From assembly GCF_964355755.1 (NCBI RefSeq), contig NC_092674.1, forward strand, positions 18,176,501 through 18,240,500: a stretch of 64,000 nucleotides of DNA, in the 5' to 3' direction. This DNA is from Antedon mediterranea (lineage: Eukaryota > Echinodermata > Crinoidea > Comatulida > Antedonidae). The position numbers and the translations under genes were made by a program. Every line of letters starts with the position of its first letter. Position 1 is the first letter of the stretch. The notes under the pieces are model-generated. The model saw only the letters and a list, made by a program, of their open reading frames with translations, did not search any database and was not told where the DNA came from. Below are positions 63,996 through 64,000 of the stretch, in pieces.

Positions 63996-64000
63996 GGATA

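Overview
The window is eukaryotic nuclear DNA, AT-rich by inspection, with GT-AG introns and very dense transposable elements. The only host protein gene I can support is tripeptidyl-peptidase II (TPP2) on the minus strand. Ten exons lie between 35360 and 3191, and they encode the middle of the protein with perfectly consistent splice phases. The mix of Helitrons, Helentron-like elements, CR1/jockey-type LINEs, tRNA-derived SINEs and dispersed TAGGCCTAG palindromes suggests a marine invertebrate. An echinoderm is my best guess, but the sequence does not prove it.

Layout: 1-3190 is repeat-derived sequence. 3191-35360 is TPP2 with introns of about 0.3 to 10 kb stuffed with elements. The 10.2-kb intron (3375-13560) holds a gypsy-like integrase fragment, a Helitron, and a 5'-truncated LINE that was itself hit by a piggyBac-like MITE and a Helentron-like element. 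The 8-kb intron (13719-21758) holds a TTAA-flanked MITE, a 5S rRNA pseudogene, and a long foldback element carrying two inverted copies of a nuclease-like/CXC-domain gene. The 4.8-kb intron (22631-27388) is dominated by an inverted repeat with arms of about 0.7 kb. Smaller introns hold a MITE, a perfect 39-nt palindrome and another Helitron.

35361-64000 shows no TPP2 exon. It contains a Helitron split by a terminal-inverted-repeat element and by a second, opposite Helitron (37522-41331). Next comes a head-to-tail array of Helentron-like units (41508-47509). Two LINEs follow, each split by a DNA transposon with a recognisable target-site duplication (48814-50704 with 10 bp; 54106-55804 with TTA). 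A further 2-kb element with a 10-bp duplication (58304-60337) follows, then LINE and MITE fragments up to the right edge.

The genes do not form a pathway: one conserved peptidase gene is embedded in layered transposon insertions. The most unusual object is the foldback element at 16325-20055. Its arms are built from ~155-bp tandem units that carry YY1-like AAAATGGCGG motifs, and they flank inverted pseudogenes whose acidic motifs resemble FEN/PIN-type nucleases and end in a tesmin/TSO1-like CXC domain. The tandem Helentron array, loaded with TGACGTCA palindromes, is the second most interesting. All element boundaries were read by eye and have not been confirmed by alignment software.
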